From Qipengyuania aurantiaca (GTDB lineage: Bacteria; Pseudomonadota; Alphaproteobacteria; Sphingomonadales; Sphingomonadaceae), in assembly GCF_019711375.1 (NCBI RefSeq), contig NZ_CP081295.1, forward strand, positions 2,703,001 through 2,767,000: a DNA stretch of 64,000 nt. Reading direction: 5' to 3'. The notes under the pieces are model-generated. The model was not told where the DNA came from. It saw nothing but the letters and a program-made list of their open reading frames with translations, and searched no databases. Each line of letters opens with the position of its first letter. Within the stretch, counting starts at the first letter, position 1. Below, in pieces: positions 55,430 to 63,829 of the stretch. The position numbers and the translations under genes were made by a program.

Positions 55430-57679
55430 TCATTCCGGCGCAGTCACGCCGTGGTGCTCGAGGAAGCGGAAGACGGTGTTGTAACGGTGCGGACTGATCT
55501 GCTCGCCCGAGACGCGGTGCGTGTAGCCGGGATAGAGCATCATATGGAATGGCACATTCGCTTCCTGCATGGCCGAGATCACCTCGGTCGCGTTCTCGAA
55601 CACGACGTTGTCGTCGGCCATGCCGTGGATCAGCAGGAGCGGATCGGTGATCTTGGTGGCGTTCGGGATGGCGGACGCGGCCTTGTAGGCCTCGGAATCG
55701 TCTTGCGGCGTGCCCATGTAGCGTTCGGTGTAGTGGGTGTCGTAAAGCTCCCACCGCGTGACCGGCGCACCCGAAATACCGGCGGCGTAGAGCCCCGGAT
55801 CGGCCTGCAACTGCTTCAGCGTCATATAGCCGCCATAGGACCAACCATCGATGGCGATCTTGTCCGGATCGACGAAATCGAGCGTCTTGAGGTATTCGGC
55901 GCCCGCCTTCTGGTCGCGCACCTCGACCCCGCCCATGGCGCGGTAAATCGGCTGTTCGAAAGCGACCCCGCGATTGGCGCTGCCGCGGTTGTCGAGCGCG
56001 AACCAGATATAGCCCTTGTCGACGATTGCCTGACGCAAGGCGCCGTTCCAGCCCTTGTTGACGATCTGCGGCCCCGGCCCGCTGTAGTGGTAGTAGTAGA
56101 CCGGATACTTCTTCCCCGGCTCCATCTCGGGCGTGACCATTTCCCAATACAGCGGCGTGCCGTCCTCGGCGGGAATGGTCCCGTATTGCGTCGGGCGATG
56201 GCTTGCGAGGAAGGGCGCGTAGGGATGGTCGGCATCCAGCGCGTTTTCCTCGATCCAAGCAAGCCGCTTGCCGGTCGCATCGGCGATATAGCTTTGCGGC
56301 GGCGTATCGTCGTTCGAACGGCTGATGAGCAGCGTCTGGCCCTTCCCGTCCATGCTGGCCGAATGGGTGTAGCCAAGCTCGGTCAGGCGCGTGATTGCGC
56401 CCGGATTGGCGAGGTCGACCGAATACACGTGCTGCTCGAGCACACCGTCCTTCGTGCCTTGGAAGAACACGCGGCCTGCCTGCTGGTCCACGCCGACCAG
56501 CTTGGTGACGACCCATTCGCCGCTGGTGAGTTGGGTCCAGCCGGTCTTTCCTTCCTCATTGAGCAGGTAGAGGTGGCCATAGCCATCGCGCTCGGACCAC
56601 CAGATGAGGTTGCCGTTACCGAGCCACTTGTAGTCGCTGCCAAGGTTGATCCAATAATCCTCTACCGCCGCCTTCTCGGTGAACAGCACCTGGCTTTCAC
56701 CGGTCGCGGGATCGACGCGCAGGATATCCATCACCGTCTGCTCGCGGTTCTGGCGGGTGACGTAGAGATCCTTGCCCGCCCAATCGACACGGGCGAGGTA
56801 GATGTCGGCATTGTCGCCGAGGTCCACCTTCACGCGGTTCTGGCCACCGGGGTCCATCACGTAGAGTTCGACCACGGCGTTGTCGCTGCCCGCCACCGGA
56901 TAGCGCTGGTCGAATACCTTGGTCCCCGTCGCCCCGATGGCGGCGCGGGTGACGATGCCGACGCCGCTTTCGTCAAAGCGTTCGACCGCGATGCGGTTTT
57001 CGTCCGGGCTCCACCAGTATCCGTCGATGCGCGCCATTTCCTCCTGCGCGACGAACTCGGCTTCGCCCCAGCGGATGTCGGCGCCTTCTTTGGGCGTGAT
57101 CGGCGCGGCCTCGCCCATAACTTCGCCGACCCACAGCTGGCGATCGCGCACGAAGCTGATGTAATTGCCATGCGGGCTTAGCGCGGGGTTGAGCTCGCTT
57201 TCCTCGGTATCGGTGACCTGCACCACCTGCCCGTCGAGGCTGGCGAGATAAAGGTCGCCGTCGAGCGGCACGAGGATGGCCTTGCCGTTCGAGGTCCATT
57301 CGTAGCTGATTATCCCCGAGAGATTGCCGACACGCGCACGTTCGCGCTGCATCTTCTCGTCTTCCGACAATTCGCGGCCCGAGCCGACCTTCTCGCTGTC
57401 GACCAGCATGGACCATTCGCTCGTCTCGCGGTCAAAGGCCCACAGGTCGTAGCGCGCCAGGTCATCCTCGCGGTTGCGCAGCACGGTGAGATAGCGGCCA
57501 TCGGGCGAAAGCTTGGCCTGGCGCGGGCTCGGCCCGTCGAGGCTGGGCGAGGCGAAGACGCGCTCGAAGGTAAGGTCCATGGCGGCGTTCTCCTGCGCAG
57601 GGGCATGGTGGTCGGCATAGGCCGGGGCGCTGAGGCACGTGCCCAGGGCAAGGGCGGCGGCGAGGCTGAGCGACTTCAT
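55430..57679 (-). CDS. S9 prolyl oligopeptidase family, DPP-IV-like
   Basis: A 749-residue exported serine peptidase. ATG 57679 follows CGGGAGAG. Signal peptide at 1-21, then a beta-propeller (about 35-480) and an alpha/beta hydrolase domain. The nucleophile is S614 in DGWSYGGYM, the acid lies in HGMADDNV (about 689-690), and the base is H721 in YPGYTHRV. The DWVY-type tyrosine region reads VDGYWWSPDE near 230 with the RIAVERFDES stretch. It cleaves dipeptides after proline or alanine in the periplasm. A tandem TTAA-N7-TTAA motif lies about 90 bases upstream. Confidence 0.95.
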   Translation of the reverse strand: MKSLSLAAALALGTCLSAPAYADHHAPAQENAAMDLTFERVFASPSLDGPSPRQAKLSPDGRYLTVLRNREDDLARYDLWAFDRETSEWSMLVDSEKVGSGRELSEDEKMQRERARVGNLSGIISYEWTSNGKAILVPLDGDLYLASLDGQVVQVTDTEESELNPALSPHGNYISFVRDRQLWVGEVMGEAAPITPKEGADIRWGEAEFVAQEEMARIDGYWWSPDENRIAVERFDESGVGIVTRAAIGATGTKVFDQRYPVAGSDNAVVELYVMDPGGQNRVKVDLGDNADIYLARVDWAGKDLYVTRQNREQTVMDILRVDPATGESQVLFTEKAAVEDYWINLGSDYKWLGNGNLIWWSERDGYGHLYLLNEEGKTGWTQLTSGEWVVTKLVGVDQQAGRVFFQGTKDGVLEQHVYSVDLANPGAITRLTELGYTHSASMDGKGQTLLISRSNDDTPPQSYIADATGKRLAWIEENALDADHPYAPFLASHRPTQYGTIPAEDGTPLYWEMVTPEMEPGKKYPVYYYHYSGPGPQIVNKGWNGALRQAIVDKGYIWFALDNRGSANRGVAFEQPIYRAMGGVEVRDQKAGAEYLKTLDFVDPDKIAIDGWSYGGYMTLKQLQADPGLYAAGISGAPVTRWELYDTHYTERYMGTPQDDSEAYKAASAIPNATKITDPLLLIHGMADDNVVFENATEVISAMQEANVPFHMMLYPGYTHRVSGEQISPHRYNTVFRFLEHHGVTAPE

Positions 57680-57764
57680 GTTCTCTCCCGAATTCAACTG
57701 CCCAGGCTCCTCGCAAGCCGGAAGCCCGATTGCAAGCGCGCTGCGCGGCTGCGCTTTTTTATGC

Positions 57765-57803
57765 TTAAATTCGAGTTAAGCGCGTCTCCTTAAATCTCCT
57801 TAA
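57765..57803. promoter_or_regulatory. Tandem CtrA-like TTAA boxes
   Basis: TTAA at 57765-57768 and 57776-57779 are separated by exactly seven bases, the spacing of the CtrA consensus TTAA-N7-TTAA. A second pair at 57790-57793 and 57800-57803 has six bases between. They lie 86-124 bases upstream of the S9 peptidase start. Both pairs are in an AT-rich patch of a GC-rich genome. Confidence 0.4.
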
Positions 57804-57976
57804 GGTGCGGCTGCCAGAACCTGTTGTGTCGACGGGGCGGCCACTCCGGCTCACAGGCTTCCCCTCGACATCATACCGGGCCGTTTTCGGCTCATCATGA
57901 TCCCCACGTGACAAGGGCGGCGCTTTCAGGAGCGTCGCCCTTATTTCTTGTGCGAAGTACGAACGGCGATCGCGCA

Positions 57977-58008
57977 AACGAAAAGGGCGGCCCCTGCGGA
58001 CCGCCCTT
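57977..58008 (-). terminator. Intrinsic terminator after rplS
   Basis: On the minus strand AAGGGCGG and CCGCCCTT (58001-58008 and 57983-57990) form a perfect 8-bp stem with a 10-base loop, followed by TTTTCGTTTG. It lies 25 bases beyond the rplS stop. Confidence 0.85.
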
Positions 58009-58032
58009 CCCTTGTTCGCTTGAATGCGAGCC

Positions 58033-58401
58033 TTACGCCTTGGGCGCGTTGTCGCGGCGTTCCGCGATACGCGCGCGCTTGCCGGTGCGGCCGCGCAGGT
58101 AGTAAAGCTTCGCACGACGCACGATACCGCGGCGAACCACGGTGATGCTGTCGACGATCGGCGAATACAGCGGGAACACGCGTTCCACGCCTTCACCGAA
58201 CGAAAGCTTGCGGACGGTGAAGTTGCTGCCCATGCCGCGGTTCGAGCGGGCAATGACAACGCCTTCGAAATTCTGGACACGCTCGCGGGTGCCTTCGACA
58301 ACCTTCACGCCGACGCGGACGGTGTCGCCTGCGCGGAATTCGGGAATGTCCTTGCCGAGGTTTTCAATAGCTTCGGCTTCGAGCTGCTGGATCAGGTTCA
58401 T
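58033..58401 (-). CDS. rplS: 50S ribosomal protein L19
   Basis: A 122-residue protein. It starts [13 protein letters not shown] at 58401; a longer reading overlaps trmD and is not homologous. [34 protein letters not shown] and [15 protein letters not shown] are L19 blocks at the subunit interface. It follows trmD by 13 bases, the usual partner, and ends in a clear terminator. Confidence 0.99.
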   Translation of the reverse strand: MNLIQQLEAEAIENLGKDIPEFRAGDTVRVGVKVVEGTRERVQNFEGVVIARSNRGMGSNFTVRKLSFGEGVERVFPLYSPIVDSITVVRRGIVRRAKLYYLRGRTGKRARIAERRDNAPKA

Positions 58402-58414
58402 TTGCCTGGTCTTC

Positions 58415-59263
58415 CTACTTCTTTTGCCGCGCATCAGAGGCAGACTGGTCCCGATCGCCACTGTAGCGATCCCAAAGGTCCGGCCTGCGTAACCGTGTGT
58501 CTTCCTCGCTCCTTGCCTTGCGCCAAGCAGCGATCTTCGCATGATCCCCCGATCGCAGCACTTCAGGGATCGTGCGCCCTTCCCATTCCTGAGGTCGGGT
58601 GTATTGCGGATATTCGATGAGCCCGTTCTCGTAGGACTCCTCGACTCCGCTATCGGGCGCGCCCATTACTCCGGGAAGCAGCCGAATGCAAGCGTCGAGA
58701 ATCGCGATGGCGGCGGTCTCTCCACCCGACAGGACGATATCGGCAAGGCTGACCTGTTCTATCTGCGGATAATGGTCGAATATCCGCTCGTCGAAGCCTT
58801 CGAAGCGCCCGCAAAGGATAGCGACGCCGGGGCCTGCCGCAATCTCGCGAATACGCGCCTGCGTGATAGGTTTCCCGCGCGGCGTCATGGCGAGGATGGG
58901 GCGAATAACGGCCCCCTCTTCTTTAGAGGAGGGGGTTTGGGGGTGGTGGCGGGCTGGCAGGGCATTCCCGGCATCCCCCACCCCATCCGGGCCTGCGGCG
59001 CTCCTCCCCCTCCCCTGAAGGAGAGGGGGCGTTTGCAAACTTTCCAAAGCCCGCCCCAGCACATCAGCCTTCAGCACCATGCCCGCTCCGCCACCAGCAG
59101 GCGTATCGTCGACCGTGCGATGCTTGTCGGTAGCGAAATCGCGGATCTGGACCGTCTCGCACGACCAGTCCCCCCGCTCGAGCGCCTTGCCCGCAAGCGA
59201 CACGCCCAGCGGCCCGGGAAACATCTCGGGATAGAGGGTGAGGATGGTGGCGGCGAAGGTCAT
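58415..59263 (-). CDS. trmD: tRNA (guanine-37-N1) methyltransferase TrmD with in-frame insert
   Basis: A 282-residue SPOUT methyltransferase placing m1G37 in tRNA, preventing frameshifts. Blocks: [37 protein letters not shown], then after an insert [30 protein letters not shown] and the knot [20 protein letters not shown]; the C-terminal [10 protein letters not shown] is present. Normal TrmD is about 230-250 residues. About 40 extra residues at 77-117, rich in Pro, Gly and Arg ([22 protein letters not shown]), are encoded by a palindromic element. The reading frame is kept. The ATG overlaps the small upstream gene. Confidence 0.95.
   Translation of the reverse strand: MTFAATILTLYPEMFPGPLGVSLAGKALERGDWSCETVQIRDFATDKHRTVDDTPAGGGAGMVLKADVLGRALESLQTPPLLQGRGRSAAGPDGVGDAGNALPARHHPQTPSSKEEGAVIRPILAMTPRGKPITQARIREIAAGPGVAILCGRFEGFDERIFDHYPQIEQVSLADIVLSGGETAAIAILDACIRLLPGVMGAPDSGVEESYENGLIEYPQYTRPQEWEGRTIPEVLRSGDHAKIAAWRKARSEEDTRLRRPDLWDRYSGDRDQSASDARQKK
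58911..59032. repeat. Palindromic repeat element inserted in trmD
   Basis: About 120 bases built of hairpin arms: CCCCCTCT then AGAGGAGGGGG (58913-58935), a central GGGGGTGG...CCCACCCC pairing, and CCCCCTCCCC with GGAGAGGGGG (59007-59029). The ends are similar and inverted. It is very unlike coding sequence, yet it keeps an open frame in trmD. It looks like a REP/RPE-type dispersed palindrome. Confidence 0.7.
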
Positions 59264-59580
59264 TCCCCATTGATCCCCTTACGGCCATTGTTTCGTCGGT
59301 CCGAGAGCCACAAAGTAAGAAACGCCAAGGGAATTCCAATCCCGAACTGAAAAATCGCAGCTTTGAGGACGTATGGCGAAAGCTCGTCAAACGGGACGTC
59401 CGCCATCAAGGCTGAAAAATAATGCACTGGGGCCCAAAGCAGAGCAGGCAGCACGCCGGCTATTAAGATCAAAGATAGTCGCCCAACGCGTGAAGTCGCC
59501 TTACTTGCGGAGAATCCAAGAACCATGGGAGGCATACAGAATAGGATAGCGAGCAAAATGAACCCGAGAGCTACTCCCAT
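59260..59580 (-). CDS. Small membrane protein, unknown
   Basis: A 106-residue protein with three hydrophobic helices: [40 protein letters not shown] and [22 protein letters not shown]. The C-terminus is basic. I recognise no family. The base composition is somewhat lower in G+C than its neighbours. It overlaps nitrilase at its start (10 bases) and trmD at its stop (4 bases). Confidence 0.6.
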   Translation of the reverse strand: MGVALGFILLAILFCMPPMVLGFSASKATSRVGRLSLILIAGVLPALLWAPVHYFSALMADVPFDELSPYVLKAAIFQFGIGIPLAFLTLWLSDRRNNGRKGINGE

Positions 59581-60521
59581 CGCACACCACCCTTAGTTTG
59601 CGCATTGACGCGGAGCTCAAAGACATCGGGCCGCGAGTAGTGACCGTCCGTGTCTAGGCTCGTCAGCCCCCGACCGATCTCACCTAGATCAAGCTCCGCA
59701 ACCAGCGTCTCGTCACCATCCCCCGCCTGCGCCACGATCTGCGCATCGGGCGCGATGATCATCGAGCCGCCGCGATTGAGCGCATAGCCCTCGATCGCCT
59801 CGAACAGCTCTCTCGCCGCAGCATCGCCGCCTGCACGCTCAAGTCCGTCGAGCAGGTCGTCCCTCTCCTGCACCAGCCCCGCCGCCAGCACGAAGCAGCG
59901 GCCCTCCATCGCATAGTGCCGCGAGGCGAGTGCGTATTCCTCGCGCACGGTGGGCCATGCCGCCACATGCACGCTCTCGCCGAGGTTGTGCATCGCAGCG
60001 CGGGCGAGAGGCATCCAGTGCTCCCAGCAGATCAGCGAGCCGACCTTGCCCCACTCCGCCTGATGGACGCCCAGCGTCGAGCCGTCGCAGCGCATCCAGA
60101 TGAGGCGTTCGCCATGGGTGGGGACCAGCTTGCGGTGGTCGAGCACCGGCAGGCCGGGCCGGAAGGTCATCTGGTTGTTGTAAAGGCTCTGCCGCACCCG
60201 CTCATGCGCGCCGATGCTGATCACCGCGCCGGTTTCGTCGCACAGCTCCTGCAAAGGCAGAAGCCGCTCGTCATTCGCGACCACCGCCTGTTCGAGCATG
60301 ATGCGATGCAGCGCCTTGGTGCCGGGATGATCCCAGAGCGCCGCGCCGGGCGCTTCGTCCAGCCACAGCGGATAGCCGCCGAGGAAGGTCTCGCCGAAAG
60401 CAACCAGTTGCGCCCCGCCCTCCACCGCCTCGCGCGCCAGACGCACGGCCTTTTCAATCCCGTCGCCGATGGCGAGAGGAATGGGCGCGACCTGGACGAT
60501 GGCAACGTTCAGCGTGGTCAT
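59571..60521 (-). CDS. Nitrilase / carbon-nitrogen hydrolase
   Basis: A 316-residue hydrolase. The triad is E44 in FGETFLGGYP, K131 in DHRKLVPTHGER and C165 in SLICWEHWMPL, which is the nitrilase-branch wording rather than amidase or ureidopropionase. It should turn nitriles into acids plus ammonia, or act on a related C-N bond. The C-terminus is complete (HYSRPDVFELRVN). It lies within the stretch that separates rimM from trmD. Confidence 0.9.
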   Translation of the reverse strand: MTTLNVAIVQVAPIPLAIGDGIEKAVRLAREAVEGGAQLVAFGETFLGGYPLWLDEAPGAALWDHPGTKALHRIMLEQAVVANDERLLPLQELCDETGAVISIGAHERVRQSLYNNQMTFRPGLPVLDHRKLVPTHGERLIWMRCDGSTLGVHQAEWGKVGSLICWEHWMPLARAAMHNLGESVHVAAWPTVREEYALASRHYAMEGRCFVLAAGLVQERDDLLDGLERAGGDAAARELFEAIEGYALNRGGSMIIAPDAQIVAQAGDGDETLVAELDLGEIGRGLTSLDTDGHYSRPDVFELRVNAQTKGGVRWE

Positions 60522-60578
60522 GCACGGGCGGTTAGCGCGGGCAGGACCGATTGACCATCCCGCGCGCGTATCGGCGCG

Positions 60579-60878
60579 TCAACGCGAGGAGAGGCGTTCC
60601 TGCTCCTTGCCTCGTACTGGCACAAACTTCCCGACCACATTCGAGGTCACGACACCAAGGATTACGAGCCCACCGGCTCCGAAAAGTTCCATGCTATCGA
60701 GGGTCGTACTGGGCGCTCCTTCAAGCCGCACGGCGAGCACGGCAGCGAGCGGCGATGCGCCCGCGAAAATGTGGCGCAGCTTGGGCCCGATGGACGGCGA
60801 CAGTTTGGCTACCGCCACACTCATCCCTGCGCTCATCGCTGCGTAAGTCCCCATCAGAAAAGCGGCGCTCTCGATCAT
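60579..60878 (-). CDS. Small hydrophobic protein, unknown
   Basis: A 99-residue protein with hydrophobic segments FLMGTYAAMSAGMSVAVA, HIFAGASPLAAVLAV and LFGAGGLVILGVVTSNVV, and a basic C-terminus. There is no recognisable family. ATG 60878 has a GAGAG site upstream. It is 57 bases before nitrilase on the same strand. Confidence 0.5.
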   Translation of the reverse strand: MIESAAFLMGTYAAMSAGMSVAVAKLSPSIGPKLRHIFAGASPLAAVLAVRLEGAPSTTLDSMELFGAGGLVILGVVTSNVVGKFVPVRGKEQERLSSR

Positions 60879-61019
60879 CTCTCGGTCCCTTGCGATCTGT
60901 TTTCAATCCGGCCTTCAATGTCCTGACATCGGGGCTCTGGCAAGAGCTGTTCTATGCAAGCAACACAGCTATCGACGAGGGGCTTAGGCACGCATTGCGG
61001 CAACGAGCGTATGGTGGGC

Positions 61020-61934
61020 ATGGACTTGGACGATTGCATCATCATCGGCGCCGGGCCCGCGGGCCTGACCGCGGCGATATACCTCGCCCGCTATCATCTC
61101 GACATCCGCCTGTTCGATTGCGGCACCAGCCGCGCGAGCTGGATTCCGACCAGCCACAACCACGCCGGCTTTCCCGACGGCATCAACGGCGAGGAACTGC
61201 TTGAGCGGATGCGCGAGCAGGCGGCGAAATACGGCGCCCTACGCGAACCGAAGCGCGTGACCGATCTCATCAAGCCGGACGAATGCTTCACCGTCACCTG
61301 CGACGACGAAATCTATCGCGCGCGCACTGTCCTGCTTGCCACCGGCGTGGTGAACAACCGCCCCGAAGGGATCGACGACCAACTGCATGACGAGGCCCTC
61401 TCGCGCGGACTGATCCGCTATTGTCCGGTCTGCGACGGCTACGAGGTGACCGACAAGAAGGTCGCGGTCATCGGCACGGGCGACCACGGGACCGCCGAGG
61501 CGCAGTTCATCCGCACTTACACCAGCGACATCACGCTGGTATCGCCCGACGGCGATCACGATCTGTCGGATGCCTGCAGCGAGGCGCTGGACGAGGCGGG
61601 CATAAGGCGCGTCGCGGGCCCTTGCGGCGGTTTCGCGATGGAGAACGGCGCGATCGCCTTCGACACCGCCGAAGGGCGCATGCAGTTCGATTCGATGTAT
61701 CCCGCGCTCGGTTCGGTCGTGCGGTCGGGCCTCGCACGGTCCTGCGGCGCCGAGGTGAGCGAGGACGACTGCGTGCTGGTGGACGATCACCTTGAGACGA
61801 GCATCTCCGGCCTCTTTGCCGCGGGGGACGTGGTCCTCGGGCTGGACCAGATCAGCCACGCCATGGGGCAGGCGGGCGTCGCATCGACCGCGATCCGCAA
61901 CCGCCTCGCCGAGAAAATGCCGCTCAGGCGCTAG
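61020..61934 (+). CDS. Thioredoxin-reductase-like FAD oxidoreductase
   Basis: A 304-residue flavoprotein. ATG 61020 starts [28 protein letters not shown] 61011 would add three residues. The redox pair is C135-P-V-C138 in [10 protein letters not shown], the NADPH-binding [16 protein letters not shown] follows, and [22 protein letters not shown] closes the FAD site. It has the thioredoxin-reductase layout, but the partner is unknown because no thioredoxin gene is nearby. It is the only plus-strand gene in the segment that splits the rimM/trmD operon. Confidence 0.9.
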   Translation: MDLDDCIIIGAGPAGLTAAIYLARYHLDIRLFDCGTSRASWIPTSHNHAGFPDGINGEELLERMREQAAKYGALREPKRVTDLIKPDECFTVTCDDEIYRARTVLLATGVVNNRPEGIDDQLHDEALSRGLIRYCPVCDGYEVTDKKVAVIGTGDHGTAEAQFIRTYTSDITLVSPDGDHDLSDACSEALDEAGIRRVAGPCGGFAMENGAIAFDTAEGRMQFDSMYPALGSVVRSGLARSCGAEVSEDDCVLVDDHLETSISGLFAAGDVVLGLDQISHAMGQAGVASTAIRNRLAEKMPLRR

Positions 61935-62773
61935 CCGCCGCAGCCCCCGCATCCGCCGCCACAACCGCTTCCGCCATCGCTGCCTCCGTCGCTGCCGCCA
62001 TCGGCGTAATAGCCGCCCGATCCATCGGAGATGGCCGAGCGATGCATGGCGTGAAGCTGCGAATAGGGCGTGCCGACAAGGATGGCGGTACCGAACAGCG
62101 CAACGCCATAACCCAGTTCCGGCGGCGTGGGCGCGCTCTGCAGGCGGACATGGGTGACCCGCGCCTCGTCGAGCGCCTCCTGCCCGGCGCGGGTGCGCGG
62201 ATCGTGCTTGGCGAAGCGCACCACCCCCAGCACGAAGGTCAGCACCATCAGCGCGGTCAGGAAACCCACCGGCTCCCCTTCCGCCACGCCGGCCGAGCGG
62301 CGGTAGAAGCCCACGCCCAGCACCACGAGATAAGGCACGGTGGACATGAACCGCATCTGCCAGCGCGATCCCTTGTCCTGCAGCAGGCCCTTGCGCACGA
62401 GGTCCTCGTCCACATCGGCAGCGTAGGGCTTGATGGCGTTGTGCGCCTCGGTCAGGCCGAAATCGCCCTGCTTGCGCAGCAGTGCTTGCTCGGCCCGGTC
62501 CTCGCCCGCCGAGGGAGTGGCGGCGCGCAGCTTGTTCTTCGCGCCTTCGACCAGCGCATCAACGCCGAGCAGCCGAGCGATCACGCTCTCGGTCATGCGC
62601 CCTGCCCCACCTGCGAGATAGGCCAGTTCGTGCCGGTCGGTCACGGGACCGCGCTGGCCGTCGGGCCGCAGGAAGCCGGGGATCCAGAAACCTGCCACTA
62701 CGGCAGCCGCCAGCAAGGCGGCGTAGAACAGCAGGAACTCCCCGCCCAAATAGGTCGAAAAACTCGTTTCCAT
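61931..62773 (-). CDS. TIGR04222-type membrane protein with Gly/Cys tail
   Basis: A 280-residue protein. Its start shares one base with the upstream gene stop (62773). A membrane segment lies at about residues 13-32 ([21 protein letters not shown]), then a soluble part with [21 protein letters not shown], then two membrane segments (about 145-210). The tail is low complexity: [13 protein letters not shown] then CGGGCGGCGG. The opening pattern and the tail match the TIGR04222 family as I recall it; function is unknown. It sits beside a GRDP-like gene. Confidence 0.8.
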   Translation of the reverse strand: METSFSTYLGGEFLLFYAALLAAAVVAGFWIPGFLRPDGQRGPVTDRHELAYLAGGAGRMTESVIARLLGVDALVEGAKNKLRAATPSAGEDRAEQALLRKQGDFGLTEAHNAIKPYAADVDEDLVRKGLLQDKGSRWQMRFMSTVPYLVVLGVGFYRRSAGVAEGEPVGFLTALMVLTFVLGVVRFAKHDPRTRAGQEALDEARVTHVRLQSAPTPPELGYGVALFGTAILVGTPYSQLHAMHRSAISDGSGGYYADGGSDGGSDGGSGCGGGCGGCGG

Positions 62774-63327
62774 CAGCTCAGTTGCCCTCCCAGCCAACTT
62801 GCCGCCAGCGCCAGCGCAGCCAGGAGGACGAGCGCGGGCAGCAGGCGACGCGGGATCACGATAGCATCGGACGGCTTCACGCGAAACGCTTTCGGGTCCT
62901 CGACAAAACGCTGTCGGGAATCCGGCCAGACATCGGCTGGCGGCGGTGTGCCGAACGCCTCTTCATAGGATTTGAGCGTCGCGGCGTACTGGTCGTAATA
63001 GCGGGATCGCTCGGCCTGCCCGCCGGCGGTCGGGCCATGGTGCAACTCGGCCCCGAGGACTTCGGGACAGAAAACCTGCCAATAGTCGCGGCTGTAGGTG
63101 AGGTGGAGGTGCCAGGCCTGGTCCACCGCATCGGAGGGCGTGACCTCGTGCCCGGCGGTCTTCGCAAGGTAGCAGAAGCGCTTGTATTCGAGGACAACCC
63201 GCTCGGCGAAATCCTCGTTCCAGCGGTTTTCGCGGGCGAGCCGGGCGATGAAGGACAGCACTGCGTCGCGCGGACCGATGTCGTGGGCGGCAAGGCGTTG
63301 CCAGAGATCGGATGCGATGGCGCTCAT
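62773..63327 (-). CDS. GRDP-like protein with C-terminal membrane anchor
   Basis: A 184-residue protein. ATG 63327 has AGGTGAG upstream; GTG 63336 adds three residues. VDQAWHLHLTYSRDYWQVFC is like the bacterial version of the plant glycine-rich-domain protein family (WHxH pattern), and KRFCYLAKTAGHEVTPSDA precedes it. A single hydrophobic helix closes the protein (LLPALVLLAALALAASWLG). It is coupled by one base to the TIGR04222-type gene. The pair probably acts together at a membrane; task unknown. Confidence 0.7.
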   Translation of the reverse strand: MSAIASDLWQRLAAHDIGPRDAVLSFIARLARENRWNEDFAERVVLEYKRFCYLAKTAGHEVTPSDAVDQAWHLHLTYSRDYWQVFCPEVLGAELHHGPTAGGQAERSRYYDQYAATLKSYEEAFGTPPPADVWPDSRQRFVEDPKAFRVKPSDAIVIPRRLLPALVLLAALALAASWLGGQLS

Positions 63328-63332
63328 CGCGC

Positions 63333-63821
63333 TCACCTATCCCAGAAACCCTCCGCAATGGTCAATTCCTGCGCGGTCCAGCAGGGGACGGCCTGCTCGG
63401 TCAGGGGGACCATGAATTTCTTGCCGTCGGGCTTTTCGATCTCGACGATCTCGGTCGCGCCGAAATTCTCGACCGCGCAAACATGGCCGACCGCCTCGCC
63501 CGTGTCGGTGACGACCGCGAGGCCAAGCAGGTCGGAATAATAGAATTCACCCTCTTCCAGCGTGGGCAAGGCATCACGCGGAACGGTGAGGACGGTGCCG
63601 CGCAGTTTCTCGGCGGCGGTGCGGTCCGCGACTTCGGCAAAACGCGCGATGGCGCCGCCCTTGTTGTCGCTGCGGACCTTGGAGAGGGTCAGCGCCCCCT
63701 CATTGAAACTCTTGTGCGGTTTGAGGCCTTCCAGCCCTTCCCCGAACAGCTTCAGACGGACTTCGCCCGCCACGCCATGCGCACCGGTGACGGCTGCCAG
63801 CGTGACGGGCTTGTCCTGCAT
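63333..63821 (-). CDS. rimM: 16S rRNA processing protein RimM
   Basis: A 162-residue assembly factor that helps mature the 30S head and binds S19. It opens VTLAAVTGAHGVAGEVRLKLF; the PRC-barrel part includes FYYSDLLGLAVVTDTGEAVG and GATEIVEIEKPDGKKFMVPL. Typical length. It is eight bases behind rpsP. trmD, its usual next gene, is about 4 kb further on. Confidence 0.96.
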   Translation of the reverse strand: MQDKPVTLAAVTGAHGVAGEVRLKLFGEGLEGLKPHKSFNEGALTLSKVRSDNKGGAIARFAEVADRTAAEKLRGTVLTVPRDALPTLEEGEFYYSDLLGLAVVTDTGEAVGHVCAVENFGATEIVEIEKPDGKKFMVPLTEQAVPCWTAQELTIAEGFWDR

Positions 63822-63829
63822 GGGCGCGA

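Larger units (their letters stand above)
57680..58032. promoter_or_regulatory. Long structured spacer between S9 peptidase and rplS
   Basis: A spacer of 353 bases on the 5' side of the peptidase gene and 3' side of rplS. It holds a T6-flanked GC stem (57734-57760, plus strand), TTAA boxes (57765-57803), an imperfect 12-bp palindrome AAGGGCGGCGCT/AGCGTCGCCCTT (57913-57942) and the rplS terminator. No frame above 60 codons looks coding. A small RNA or leader is possible but unproven. Confidence 0.4.
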
